Source of the DNA: Clostridiales bacterium
GTDB taxonomy: Bacteria > Bacillota > Clostridia > Oscillospirales > CAG-272
Length of the DNA stretch: 42,143 nt
Direction of reading: 5' to 3'
NCBI GenBank assembly: GCA_022800625.1
Contig: JAAWQR010000024.1
Span: 1-42,143 of the forward strand
The translations under genes were made by a program, and so were the position numbers. The notes below the pieces were generated by a model. That model made no database searches. It was not told where the DNA came from and was given only the letters and a program-made list of their open reading frames with translations. Position 1 is the first letter of the stretch. Every line of letters starts with the position of its first letter. Shown here piece by piece: positions 1 to 8,817 of the stretch.

Positions 1-22
1 ATCGCCCGATCGGGCGATTTTA
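1..22 (+). terminator. Terminator of a gene upstream of the window
   Basis: An 18-base perfect palindrome (ATCGCCCGA/TCGGGCGAT) is followed directly by TTTT. This is the classic intrinsic terminator shape. It probably ends a plus-strand gene lying left of the window, and it isolates mnmA from it. Confidence 0.7.
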
Positions 23-43
23 TATAGTAAATTTGGAGAACAT

Positions 44-1093
44 ATGAGCCATAAAAAATTACTTGTTGCCATGAGCGGCGGAGTTGACAGTTCTGTTGCG
101 GTCAGGCTTTTGCTTGAAGCGGGATATGATTGCGCAGGCGCAACATTTCTGACAAGCCGCAGTGCAGAAGCCGTATCTGCTGCAAATGATGCGCAGAGAG
201 TTGCGTCAGAGCTTGGAATAGAGCATATGACGCTTGACTTGACGGATGAATTCAGGCGGGATGTTATCGAATATTTTGTTCGCACATACGAGGAAGGCGG
301 AACGCCGAATCCGTGTGTCATGTGCAACAGAAAAATAAAATTCGGACTTCTTGCAGATTACGCTCTCTCTCACGGCTTTGACGGCATCGCGACAGGGCAT
401 TATGCAAGGCTGAGCGCAGACGAAGGCGGGGTCAAGCTTTACTGTGCTGAGGATATGCACAAGGATCAGACATATGTGCTCTCTCACGTGCCCGAGAAGA
501 GTCTCGCAATATGTCATTTTCCGCTCGGCGGACTTACAAAGGCGCGAATACGCTCTCTTGCGGCAGAGTATGGAATTTCGGTTGCGGAAAAAAAGGAAAG
601 TCAGGATATATGCTTTATCCCCGGCGGGGATTATGTGAGGTTTATCACGGAATTCAGGGGGAAAGAGCCGCAGCGCGGCAGATTTATAGACCGTGACGGA
701 AAAATCCTCGGTGAAAACCGCGGCGCGCTGTGTTACACGATCGGTCAGAGCAGAGGTCTTGGAATTGCGCTCGGCAGGAAAGTTTTTGTTACGGATAAGA
801 ACGCTGTGACGGGGGAAGTTACTCTCGGTGAGAGCAGTGAGCTTATGAAAACGACAGTTACAGCCTCTGAACTTAATCTTATCGGATGCGACAGTCTTGA
901 GGAAAGCCGCTTTGAAGTGAAGATAAGGTATGCGCATCGCGCCGCACTGGCGTCTGTCAAATATATGGGCGGCGGAAGAGTTGAGATTAAGTTTGACGAG
1001 CCGCAAAGAGCGCCTGCAAGGGGGCAGCTTGCAGTGCTGTATACTGAGGATTCTCACGGCAGACGGGCGGTCGGCGGAGCTGTGATAGACTGA
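44..1093 (+). CDS. mnmA: tRNA-specific 2-thiouridylase MnmA
   Basis: Cytosolic ATP-dependent enzyme that installs the 2-thio group on wobble uridine 34 of Lys, Glu and Gln tRNAs. The N-terminal PP-loop SGGVDSS (residues 11-17) binds ATP. The first active-site cysteine lies in PNPCVMCN (C94) and the second in SQDIC (C190). GHYAR and DQTYVL are further family motifs. At 349 residues it is close to the usual ~360. The ATG at 44 follows a GGAG box by six bases. The residue three before C94 is a cysteine (C91), where the Escherichia coli enzyme has aspartate, so this copy carries CxxC plus a third Cys. The next gene starts 12 bases downstream, so the two are probably co-transcribed. The family call is very secure. 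Confidence 0.96.
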   Translation: MSHKKLLVAMSGGVDSSVAVRLLLEAGYDCAGATFLTSRSAEAVSAANDAQRVASELGIEHMTLDLTDEFRRDVIEYFVRTYEEGGTPNPCVMCNRKIKFGLLADYALSHGFDGIATGHYARLSADEGGVKLYCAEDMHKDQTYVLSHVPEKSLAICHFPLGGLTKARIRSLAAEYGISVAEKKESQDICFIPGGDYVRFITEFRGKEPQRGRFIDRDGKILGENRGALCYTIGQSRGLGIALGRKVFVTDKNAVTGEVTLGESSELMKTTVTASELNLIGCDSLEESRFEVKIRYAHRAALASVKYMGGGRVEIKFDEPQRAPARGQLAVLYTEDSHGRRAVGGAVID

Positions 1094-1105
1094 ACGGAGA
1101 ATAAA

Positions 1106-2065
1106 ATGACGCAGAGGGAAACGAATCCGTATAAGTTTTCGGATTCCAATAAAAGATATCAAACCTACGACTATTATACTAAGCATACCTTCGGCGGAAA
1201 GTGCGCGAGGATTCCGCTTGATGCGGGATTTTCCTGCCCGAATAAGGACGGTACGCGCGGAAGCCACGGCTGTATATTCTGCCTGTCGGGCAGTTCCGCG
1301 GCGATAGGCTCTGACTTGCACGAACAATACGATACAGCAGTTGAGGCGGCATGCCGAAAGTGGAATCCTGTAGGATATATTCCGTATTTGCAGGCGAATA
1401 CAAATACTTATGCTCCTCCGCATGTGCTGAGACGGATATATGCAGAAGCGGCATCTTTGCCGGGAGCGGTCATGCTCGGCATTGCGACAAGAGCGGATTG
1501 CTTAGACGATGATGTTATAGCCGAAATTTCAGCTGTCTCGGAAAAAATTCCCGTCACGGTTGAGCTTGGCTTGCAAAGCGCATCTGACGCGACGGCTGAG
1601 AGAATCGGAAGAGGGCATACCTTTGAAGAATTCAAGGAAGGGTATCGCAGGCTGAGAGCGGCAGGCGGCAGAATATCGATCGGCGTTCACATTATCAACG
1701 GACTTCCGGGAGAGAGATGTGAAGATATGTTTGAAACGGCAAAAAAAGTCGCGCGGCTGGCTCCCGATCAGGTAAAGATACATCTTTTGACAGTGCTTTG
1801 CGGAACGCGGCTTGAGAAGCTGTACGAGCGCGGAGAGTATGTTCCGATGGAGCGTGAGGAATACGTCAATATTACCTGCGATCAGATTGAACTGCTGCCT
1901 GAGCGTACGGTTATCGCGAGAGTAACAGGAGACGCTCCTCAGGAAGTGCTTATAGCCCCCGAATGGAGCCGCCGCAAAACGGAAGTTACAAATATGATAG
2001 ACAAGGAATTATACAGACGCGGAACGTATCAAGGATGCAGGTGTGAGAAAACATATGAAGCTTGA
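1106..2065 (+). CDS. Radical SAM protein, YhcC/YtqA (TIGR01212) family
   Basis: A 319-residue radical SAM protein. The cluster-binding cysteines are C44, C56 and C59 in a CPNKDGT...GCIFC arrangement, which is the spacing typical of the TIGR01212 family rather than the common CxxxCxxC. The family also shows in GLQSASD, the HIINGLPGE segment and the ending EVTNMID. Its substrate in this group is not established, although members often sit beside tRNA or cell-wall genes. It follows mnmA by 12 bases and probably shares its transcript. Its stop codon lies inside the promoter of the next unit. The fold and family are confident; the reaction is unknown. Confidence 0.9.
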   Translation: MTQRETNPYKFSDSNKRYQTYDYYTKHTFGGKCARIPLDAGFSCPNKDGTRGSHGCIFCLSGSSAAIGSDLHEQYDTAVEAACRKWNPVGYIPYLQANTNTYAPPHVLRRIYAEAASLPGAVMLGIATRADCLDDDVIAEISAVSEKIPVTVELGLQSASDATAERIGRGHTFEEFKEGYRRLRAAGGRISIGVHIINGLPGERCEDMFETAKKVARLAPDQVKIHLLTVLCGTRLEKLYERGEYVPMEREEYVNITCDQIELLPERTVIARVTGDAPQEVLIAPEWSRRKTEVTNMIDKELYRRGTYQGCRCEKTYEA

Positions 2066-2090
2066 CAATTTGGAGTTTATATAGTATAGT
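2062..2090 (+). promoter_or_regulatory. Sigma-A promoter of the VanW-dltA-dltC unit
   Basis: TTGACA at 2062-2067 and TATAGT at 2085-2090 are separated by 17 bases. The -35 box overlaps the stop codon of the radical SAM gene (2063-2065). Transcription would start near 2097, giving a leader of about 42 bases before the VanW gene. Confidence 0.75.
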
Positions 2091-2138
2091 ATAGATGTTG
2101 AAGTCAACAATTCAAATACTGTAAGGAATGCAAATTGA

Positions 2139-2966
2139 ATGAGCAGAAGATTATTTTGTGAGATCAGTCCGACATGCTATAAGCTGTCTGTCAAAAAAGA
2201 ACAGTTCAAGCGTGTACTCTACGATCTGTCAGGCAAAGAAAAGATTGCACGAGAAAAGAATAGGGAATTGCTTCCTGATATCGTAAAAAGTCATAGTTCA
2301 ATTTTGCTCCGCCGGCTGGTTGGTGTTGACATGAAATTGCAGGAAAATAAGGTGACCAACATTAAGCTTGCATGCGGCAAGATCGACAGGATCGTTATAA
2401 AACCGGGCGAGACGTTTTCCTTTTGGAAAACTGTCGGAAAGGTCACAAAAAAAGGCGGATATAAGGAAGGACTTATCATCGGAAAAAACGGACTAGGCTC
2501 GGGTTTCGGCGGTGGAATCTGCCAAATGGCGAATATGATCCATTGGCTCGTCTTGAACAGTCCGCTGAGCGTTACAGAACTTCACCATCACACAGATGCG
2601 CTTTTTCCCGACGAGAGGCGAAGAGTTCCGTTCGGAACGGGAACTTCTGTTTTATATAACTATCTTGACTATAGGTTCAAAAATACAACAGATCAGAATG
2701 TGCAGCTTGTTGCATGGGTAGAGGACGGGGAACTTTGTGGTGAGCTTCGGTGTGAGCGCGAATTCCCTTTCAGATACAAGCTGGTCGAAGAAGATCACCA
2801 TTTCAGAAAAGAAGGCGACAGATATTACAGAATATCACAGGTATACAGACTTGTAATTGAGCGTGCGACAGGAGAAGTCGTGAAAAAGGAGCTTGTGCTC
2901 GATAACCATTCGCTCGTTATGTACGACTGTGAACTCATACCGAAGGATCAGATAAGAAATGATTGA
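2139..2966 (+). CDS. VanW-family protein (short, cytosolic type)
   Basis: A 275-residue protein with a VanW domain covering roughly residues 75-210. Landmarks are the PGETFSFW segment (89-96), GGGICQ with C128, a histidine run at 149-151 (ELHHHTD), and the FPDERRRVPFGTG stretch. No signal peptide or membrane segment is visible, so unlike the larger G5/VanW surface proteins it is probably cytosolic. VanW is named after an accessory gene of a vancomycin-resistance cluster, and its biochemical role is unknown. It overlaps the following dltA-like gene by 8 bases, which implies coupled translation and a shared task. A role in handling the D-alanyl carrier is my inference only. Confidence 0.88.
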   Translation: MSRRLFCEISPTCYKLSVKKEQFKRVLYDLSGKEKIAREKNRELLPDIVKSHSSILLRRLVGVDMKLQENKVTNIKLACGKIDRIVIKPGETFSFWKTVGKVTKKGGYKEGLIIGKNGLGSGFGGGICQMANMIHWLVLNSPLSVTELHHHTDALFPDERRRVPFGTGTSVLYNYLDYRFKNTTDQNVQLVAWVEDGELCGELRCEREFPFRYKLVEEDHHFRKEGDRYYRISQVYRLVIERATGEVVKKELVLDNHSLVMYDCELIPKDQIRND

Positions 2967-4377
2967 CATATTAGGTAAGCTCAGAGAGCAGAATGCGGAT
3001 AGGATCGCCTACAAGTCGGAGTCGGATTTTATTACATACGCCGATTTAGCTGAAAGAGCCGTGAGATTTGCAAGTCTTCTTCAAAAACAGGGTACAGAGC
3101 CTGTGATAGTGTACGGGCATAAGAGTGTCGATATGGTGATTTCGATCATAGCATGCCTGACAGCTCACCGCGCTTACATACCGATAGATATTTTTACACC
3201 TGCGGCGAGAATTAAAAATATTATCTCGCAGACAGGTGCAACGCTGATTATTGCGAATGAAGTGCTTGCTTTTGAGTGTGACATTGACACATCTTCATTA
3301 GAAGCACTGAATATTTATAAAGGCTGCAAGGAGAAGAACTGCGGAGGAAACGATACCGCGTATATTATATTTACCTCGGGCAGCACCGGAGTACCTAAGG
3401 GTGTTCCGATCTCGTATTCAAATTTAGAAAATTTCATAAGGTGGATAAGCAGCCTCTCACCACTTTGCGAATATGAGGGCGCTTGCGTGTTGAATCAGGC
3501 AAGCTTCAGCTTTGATCTCAGTGTCGCCGATTTGTATTATTCATTGTACGGCGGTCATACGCTTGTAGGGCTCAGTAGAAAAACTCAGGACAACCCGACC
3601 GGACTGTTTAATGCTATAATGGAAAATAATATTACGGTAACTGTAACTACGCCGACTTTTATGAAAATGTGCCTGTTGAATGATGAATTTGACGCACTTC
3701 ACTGTCCGTCGCTTCGGTGCATGTATTTTTGCGGCGAGGTGCTCGAAGTCAAAACAGTACAAAGGATATTTAACGCCTTCCCGAATATAAAAATCATTAA
3801 TGCATATGGGCCGACCGAGGCAACATCGGCGATTGCGGTAACGCTTATCGACAGATCGATGCTCGAAGATGGGGGCACTCTGCCTGTAGGAAGACTGTCG
3901 TGCGCCGCGGGTGAGATAGAGCTTGCGGACGGAGAGATAATTCTGAAGGGAAAAAGTGTATTTTCGGGATATCTTGACGGAAATCCCGGCGGCTTTTACA
4001 CGGAAGGCAAAGTGAACTGTTACAGAACAGGGGACAGAGGATTTACAGTTGGAGATTATCTGTATTTTACCGGCAGAATGGACGATCAGATAAAATATAA
4101 AGGGTATAGGATCGAACTTGGTGATATTGAAAGCAGTATTCTGAGAATAAAAGGCATCACATCTTGTGCGGTCGTTGCAAAGTTTAACGAATCACGCGCG
4201 GTAAAAACTTTAAAGGCGTTCGTAGTCCTCGAGGGAGAGCTGGATGAAGCGTATGTCAGAGAAGAGCTGAAGCGTCTGATCCCTGCATACATGATACCGA
4301 AAACGATAAAAAAGGTCGATCGCCTTCCGATGAATCAAAACGGCAAGATCGACAGAAAGAAGCTTTGTGAATTATGA
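2959..4377 (+). CDS. dltA: D-alanine--D-alanyl carrier protein ligase (DltA type)
   Basis: An adenylate-forming enzyme expected to activate D-alanine with ATP and load it onto the phosphopantetheine arm of a DltC carrier. Visible motifs are the P-loop TSGSTGVPKG (139-148), FSFDLSVADLY with D186, YFCGEVL with C258, YGPTEAT (283-289), the TGD/GR hinge region, and the C-terminal NGKIDRKK with catalytic K463. The FDLS and FCGEVL segments match the D-Ala pocket of Bacillus DltA, so a D-alanine substrate is likelier than an NRPS amino acid. At 472 residues it is slightly short of the usual ~500. The carrier gene overlaps its 3' end by 4 bases (ATGA). No dltB or dltD lies nearby. Confidence 0.88.
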   Translation: MIDILGKLREQNADRIAYKSESDFITYADLAERAVRFASLLQKQGTEPVIVYGHKSVDMVISIIACLTAHRAYIPIDIFTPAARIKNIISQTGATLIIANEVLAFECDIDTSSLEALNIYKGCKEKNCGGNDTAYIIFTSGSTGVPKGVPISYSNLENFIRWISSLSPLCEYEGACVLNQASFSFDLSVADLYYSLYGGHTLVGLSRKTQDNPTGLFNAIMENNITVTVTTPTFMKMCLLNDEFDALHCPSLRCMYFCGEVLEVKTVQRIFNAFPNIKIINAYGPTEATSAIAVTLIDRSMLEDGGTLPVGRLSCAAGEIELADGEIILKGKSVFSGYLDGNPGGFYTEGKVNCYRTGDRGFTVGDYLYFTGRMDDQIKYKGYRIELGDIESSILRIKGITSCAVVAKFNESRAVKTLKAFVVLEGELDEAYVREELKRLIPAYMIPKTIKKVDRLPMNQNGKIDRKKLCEL

Positions 4378-4607
4378 TAGATATAAATGAATTGCTCTTT
4401 GAGATTTGTGATGACGATAGTGTGTTTGATGATGACTGTGAGCTTATCGAGAGCGGCATTCTTGATTCGCTGGCATTTATCGAGCTGTTTGACAGCTTGG
4501 AGGATAACAATGTGCGCATAAATCCGACGCGCATTGATCGATCAAGGCTTAAAACGCCTGGTAAGATTAAATCTCTTGTCAGTGAATACATGGAAAATCA
4601 TGAGTAA
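4374..4607 (+). CDS. dltC: D-alanyl carrier protein (DltC type)
   Basis: A 77-residue acidic carrier protein. ESGILDSLAF contains S32, the expected attachment site for 4'-phosphopantetheine, and the rest follows the DltC pattern (ELFDSLEDN, then TPGKIKSLV). Its start overlaps the end of the ligase gene in ATGA, so the two proteins should be made in matched amounts. It ends this unit. No hairpin terminator follows, and the next feature is the promoter of the thrS T-box. It could be a generic acyl carrier, but its place beside a DltA-type enzyme favours D-alanine. Confidence 0.86.
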   Translation: MIDINELLFEICDDDSVFDDDCELIESGILDSLAFIELFDSLEDNNVRINPTRIDRSRLKTPGKIKSLVSEYMENHE

Positions 4608-4651
4608 TTATCGGCTTATGCTTGTTTATTTAAATTTTGCAGAATTTGCTC

Positions 4652-4681
4652 TTGACAGGCTATGCTGTGTTGTGATATACT
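4652..4681 (+). promoter_or_regulatory. Promoter of the thrS T-box transcript
   Basis: TTGACA at 4652-4657 and TATACT at 4676-4681 are separated by 18 bases. The predicted start near 4688 falls just before the first T-box stem. Confidence 0.75.
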
Positions 4682-4689
4682 GAATTTAC

Positions 4690-4897
4690 GGGACATGTCG
4701 GAGAGTCACTTCGTGTATCAGAGAGGGGCGCGCGTCTTATGAACGCAGGCTGAAACCGCCCTCACGGAAACGCTTCGGTACCACCCTTCCGCAGATCTTC
4801 GGCGGATCATATTTGATAAATTAAGTTAAAAGCTCGGGTGGAACCGTGCGGAGAAAATCCACACCCCGACAGATGTTGTCTGTCAGGGTGTGTTTTT
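4690..4897 (+). promoter_or_regulatory. T-box riboswitch (threonine) with terminator
   Basis: The T-box sequence GGGTGGAACCGTG lies at 4836-4848, close to the family consensus. Stem I shows an AGAGAG motif near 4720, the GCTGAAA segment near 4749-4755, and a basal CGGA/TCCG pairing (4699-4702 with 4788-4791). The codon ACC at 4780-4782, followed by a purine, sits where the specifier is expected and encodes threonine, which fits the downstream thrS. The terminator arms are 4861-4873 and 4879-4891, followed by GTTTTT. Uncharged tRNA-Thr would stabilise the antiterminator and allow thrS transcription. Confidence 0.9.
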
Positions 4898-4909
4898 GAT
4901 TGTACAGAC

Positions 4910-5120
4910 GCGCTCCCCCTCTACTTAAGGGACTTTTTGAAAAAAGTCCCTTAAGAATCCCCAAAAACTTAAAAAAAGTTTTTTATAAGTCTGAGCGCAG
5001 ACGGAACGATAGATTCAGATTAACAATAAGTTTGTGCTCAAACCTACAAAAATTTTCTTAAAAGTTTTAAGGGGGTGCCTGCGCGGCAGGGGAACTTTTA
5101 CAAAAGTTCCCTGGGAGCGC
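4910..5120. repeat. MITE-like imperfect inverted-repeat element
   Basis: The 211-base segment begins with GCGCTCCC (4910-4917) and ends with its reverse complement GGGAGCGC (5113-5120). Inward from each end come matching subterminal hairpins: AGGGACTTTTT/AAAAAGTCCCT on the left and GGGGAACTTTT/AAAAGTTCCC on the right. These are followed by C-rich and then AAAACTT/AAGTTTT blocks in mirrored order. It has no coding capacity. It lies after the T-box terminator and before the thrS ribosome binding site, so it becomes part of the thrS leader on readthrough. No clear target duplication longer than AC is seen. A non-autonomous element or an extended structured leader are both possible. Confidence 0.6.
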
Positions 5121-5175
5121 ACCGATTAGAATTACAAATTTTTAAGCGGGTAAACCGCAGAAAGGATTATATATT

Positions 5176-7077
5176 ATGTTTACTGTAAAATTTGACGGTG
5201 CGGAGAGATCCTTTGACGCTCCGATCACCGTGTATGACGCGGCAAACGATGCAGGACTTATCTCACGCGAAGTTATCGCCGCTGAGGTGAACGGCAAGGC
5301 TGTCGGACTCACTTATAAACTGACGGGTGACGCTGAGGTTAGGCTTCTGAAATTCGAGGACGCTGAGGGAGCGAGAGTTTTCCGTCATACCGCGTCCCAT
5401 GTGCTGGCACAGGCTGTAAAGAATTTGTACCCTGACGCAAAGCTCACGATAGGTCCGTCTATTGACGACGGTTTTTACTATGACTTTGACGTTGACACGG
5501 CGTTCGTTCCCGAGGATCTTCCGAAGATCGAGGCTGAAATGAAAAAGATCGTCAAGGCTAATCTTAAGCTTGAAAGATTTACACTTCCGCGTGACGAAGC
5601 TATCGCTTTCATGGAAGAAAAGGGCGAGCCTTACAAGGTTGAGCTTATCCGCGATCTGCCGGAAGATGAAATCATCTCTTTCTACAAACAGGGAGAGTTC
5701 ACGGATCTCTGCGCAGGACCGCACCTCTTCTCAACGGGCGCTGTCAAGGCGTTTAAGCTCACCTCAATCGCGGGAGCTTATTGGAGAGGCGACTCAAACC
5801 GTAAGATGCTTTGCCGTATTTACGGCACGGCATTCCCGAATAAGGACGCACTGAAAGAATATCTTGCAAGGATTGAAGAGGCGAAGAAGCGCGACCACAG
5901 AAAACTCGGACGTGAGCTTGAGCTGTTTACGATAATGGAGGAAGGTCCCGGATTCCCGTTCTTCCTTCCGAACGGAATGACGCTTCGTAATACCTTGATT
6001 GATTACTGGCGCGAGGTGCACCGCCGCTACGGATATGTTGAGATCAGCACGCCGATGATGCTCAACCGAGACCTTTGGGAGCGCAGCGGACACTGGGGAC
6101 ATTATAAAAATAATATGTATACGACGGTTATCGACGATACGGATTTTGCAATCAAGCCGATGAACTGCCCGGGAGGAATGCTGTTCTATAAATCACAGCT
6201 TCACTCATACCGCGATCTGCCGCTCAGAGTAGGAGAGCTTGGTCTTGTTCACCGCCATGAGCTGTCAGGCGCACTTCACGGACTTTTCCGTGTTCGATGC
6301 TTTACTCAGGATGACGCGCATATCTTCATGACGTGGGATCAGATGAAGGATGAAATCAAAAATGTCGTAAAGCTGTTTGACGAAGTTTACTCCGTATTCG
6401 GACTGTCTTATCAGATAGAAGTGTCGACTATGCCTGAAGATCATATGGGTGATGAAAAGGATTGGGATTTTGCAACGGAGACGCTCAAAGAAGCCGTAAC
6501 CGAGATGGGCAAGTCATATATCATCAACGAGGGCGACGGCGCATTCTACGGACCGAAGCTTGATTTCCACCTTGCAGATTGTCTCGGCAGAACATGGCAG
6601 TGCGGAACGATCCAGCTTGATATGCAGCTTCCCGAGCGTTTTGAGCTTGAATATACGGGCGCTGACAACGAAAAGCACCGTCCCGTTATGATCCACCGTG
6701 TTGTTCTTGGCTCGATAGAGCGCTTTATCGGTGTTATTACAGAGCATTTTGCAGGCGCATTCCCGCTGTGGCTTGCTCCTGTACAGGCAAAGGTGCTTCC
6801 GATTTCGGGTTATTTCAACGAATATGCGGAGAAGGTTGCGAAGGAGCTGACAGACGCAGGTATGAGAGTTGAGTGCGACATGAGAAACGAGAAAATCGGC
6901 TACAAGATCCGCGAAGCACAGCTTTCAAAGGTTCCCTACATGCTTGTCGTAGGTGAAAAGGAGCAGGAGAGCGGCACGGTTTCCGTCAGAGCGCGTGTTG
7001 AGGGTGAAGGCGGCGTTATGACGCTTGATGACTTCAAGGCTAAGGCTGCCGCGGAGATCGAGACGAAAAAGAGATAA
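5176..7077 (+). CDS. thrS: Threonine--tRNA ligase
   Basis: Class II aminoacyl-tRNA synthetase that charges tRNA-Thr; 633 residues, the usual length. It has an N-terminal TGS domain (about 1-60) and an editing domain with HTASH (H71, H75) and CAGPH (C179, H183), which deacylates mischarged Ser-tRNA. In the catalytic core the zinc ligands are C331, H382 and H507. A C-terminal anticodon-binding domain starts near residue 540. All key residues are present, so both charging and proofreading should work. Expression is controlled by the T-box upstream. It is monocistronic, with a strong terminator 18 bases after the stop. Confidence 0.97.
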   Translation: MFTVKFDGAERSFDAPITVYDAANDAGLISREVIAAEVNGKAVGLTYKLTGDAEVRLLKFEDAEGARVFRHTASHVLAQAVKNLYPDAKLTIGPSIDDGFYYDFDVDTAFVPEDLPKIEAEMKKIVKANLKLERFTLPRDEAIAFMEEKGEPYKVELIRDLPEDEIISFYKQGEFTDLCAGPHLFSTGAVKAFKLTSIAGAYWRGDSNRKMLCRIYGTAFPNKDALKEYLARIEEAKKRDHRKLGRELELFTIMEEGPGFPFFLPNGMTLRNTLIDYWREVHRRYGYVEISTPMMLNRDLWERSGHWGHYKNNMYTTVIDDTDFAIKPMNCPGGMLFYKSQLHSYRDLPLRVGELGLVHRHELSGALHGLFRVRCFTQDDAHIFMTWDQMKDEIKNVVKLFDEVYSVFGLSYQIEVSTMPEDHMGDEKDWDFATETLKEAVTEMGKSYIINEGDGAFYGPKLDFHLADCLGRTWQCGTIQLDMQLPERFELEYTGADNEKHRPVMIHRVVLGSIERFIGVITEHFAGAFPLWLAPVQAKVLPISGYFNEYAEKVAKELTDAGMRVECDMRNEKIGYKIREAQLSKVPYMLVVGEKEQESGTVSVRARVEGEGGVMTLDDFKAKAAAEIETKKR

Positions 7078-7094
7078 AATATCATAAGAATAAC

Positions 7095-7130
7095 GAATCC
7101 GCCGCAAAATCGCGGCGGATTCATTATTTT
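7095..7130 (+). terminator. Intrinsic terminator after thrS
   Basis: An 11-bp GC-rich stem (7095-7105 with 7112-7122) and six-base loop are followed by ATTATTTTT. It also separates thrS from the decayed minus-strand gene that ends at 7174. Confidence 0.88.
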
Positions 7131-7173
7131 TCAATGTTATCCATTCAGTACAACATAGGTTGTCGTAAGTATA

Positions 7174-8694
7174 TCAGAGAAGTATATCAGAGATGTTATG
7201 CGGCAAGAGATACTTGCGGTCGAATAATTCTGCAACCGGTGCGCTGATAGCATCTTCAAACAACCTTAGATAAGCCAAATCCCTTGCAAGCTTTTTTAAG
7301 TGTGTCGGAAGATGATTTTTCAGTATTCCTGTAACCGTGTCTGAGAGCTTTTCTGCTTCATCCGCAATCCTGAGCGCGGCAGACTCAAGGATATCATTCA
7401 TTTTTTGATTCTGATCTTTAGTGAAGACAGGTACATTTACCGATAGTTCGTTTTCTTTCAATTTAACATATCCTCGCTTTACAAGCTCTGCTGCAATCAC
7501 CTTGTCAAGCTATCGGTGTTACCGCGTGCTATATCAAGAAAAACATTTGTAATATTCTGATTTCCCGAAAAATAATGATGTACCATCTCACCGTTTACAG
7601 GAAAATCCATAAATCTTATAAAGTCTCCCCTTTCGTTTGACGCGCCGGAAATACCAAAACCAAACTGCTCCTTCCATTTGTTCTCTGAATGAACTTCGGT
7701 ACCCCAAACAAAGCATTCGCACTCGAATTTGTCCTTCGGATAAGTTATTTTGATCTTGCTTTGAAGTATGTCAATAACTGCCATGAATAAAATTGAGCTT
7801 ACTGCTTGCCACGCATATGAATTGTTTTTCATATCAGCGCCGGCAAAGCCGATGCTTCTTACTTCGCTTTCATGAGAGGTAACAGCTTCGGTTAATATCT
7901 GCAATGTTTTCCCTCAACGCGACAGTTTTCATTGACACCTCGCAGGAAAATTCCTTTGTAAAAATGGGAATGTTTGTATAGTACTTCTTGCCTTCTTTTT
8001 TCAGCAGATCGAAGTTGCACAGCTCTGCCAAATTATCTTCCATATACGGAAGCGCAACTCCGATTTCAAGACTGATTTGTTCGGCTGTAAGATTATCGTT
8101 GTAGCATGCAAATAATATGTTTTGCGATATTTTGCTGTCGCACAGTAATAGTATCGACTATTTCCGTTTCCCCAAAAGAGAAGCTTGAGTTCTTTTGGAG
8201 CAAAGCTTTGTCTGCCGTAATTTCGTTCCATATTCATACCTTCCTTTAGTATTTGCCTTGATTTGAAAAGCAGGTATTTTACCATACTTTCACTGATCGA
8301 GAGAGAAGCGGCGATCTTTGAGCATGACATATTTTCGATATAATACAGAATGACTGTCTTGCGGTACTTTTCTGACAGAAGAGTTAATTCGCGTCATAAC
8401 AAATATACTTCGGAATTATCTTCGCTTTGTGATTCTGTCGCGTCCAATAAATTATCCGTCAGTTCACATTCTCTGTTTTTTGATTTTTTCCTGTACCACC
8501 CTTTATAAACATTTCCTGCAACAGACCACATAAAGACGTAAAATGCGTCATCGCATCTGAGAGACGGCACGGATTCGTATATCGCGGCAATTATATCCTG
8601 AGCGAGATCCTCCGCGTCTTCTCTGTTTGATGTGCGACGACAGTATCGTCTTTGCAGCATTTGAGATTTTTATGTCAAGATTAGCTTTGTTCAA
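7174..8694 (-). pseudogene. Decayed ECF-type sigma factor fused to an HTH/regulatory domain
   Basis: Reading several frames in order restores one protein of about 505 residues. It would start at TTG 8694, five bases after a GAGGTGA box. A sigma region 2 (EDAEDLAQDIIAAIYESV) is followed by a region 4 helix-turn-helix (CSKIAASLSISESMVKYLL). Next come a MERNYGRQSF segment, a second HTH-like domain (DNLTAEQISLEIGVALPY) and a C-terminal region ending in the sequence PHNISDILL. It is broken by a frameshift near 8650, an in-frame TGA at 8394-8396, and frameshifts near 8145, 7905 and 7500. Intact relatives of this sigma-HTH fusion occur in Clostridia, to my recollection. With five lesions it is very unlikely to be functional. 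The N-terminal part might still yield a short peptide. Confidence 0.85.
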
Positions 8695-8817
8695 ATATGT
8701 CACCTCATTTTATCTGTAAAATTCAGCCTGTATACTCATTAATTACCGGTAATTTCACTTATATAGTGGAACGAAAACAGATTTGGTTAAGCTTTTGCCT
8801 GAAAAAATTTTTACAGA

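Noticed and set aside
206..1423. A 405-codon open frame on the minus strand across mnmA
   Set aside because: It lies antisense to two clearly identified genes, has no domain or ribosome site, and the protein is rich in residues expected from reversed codons.
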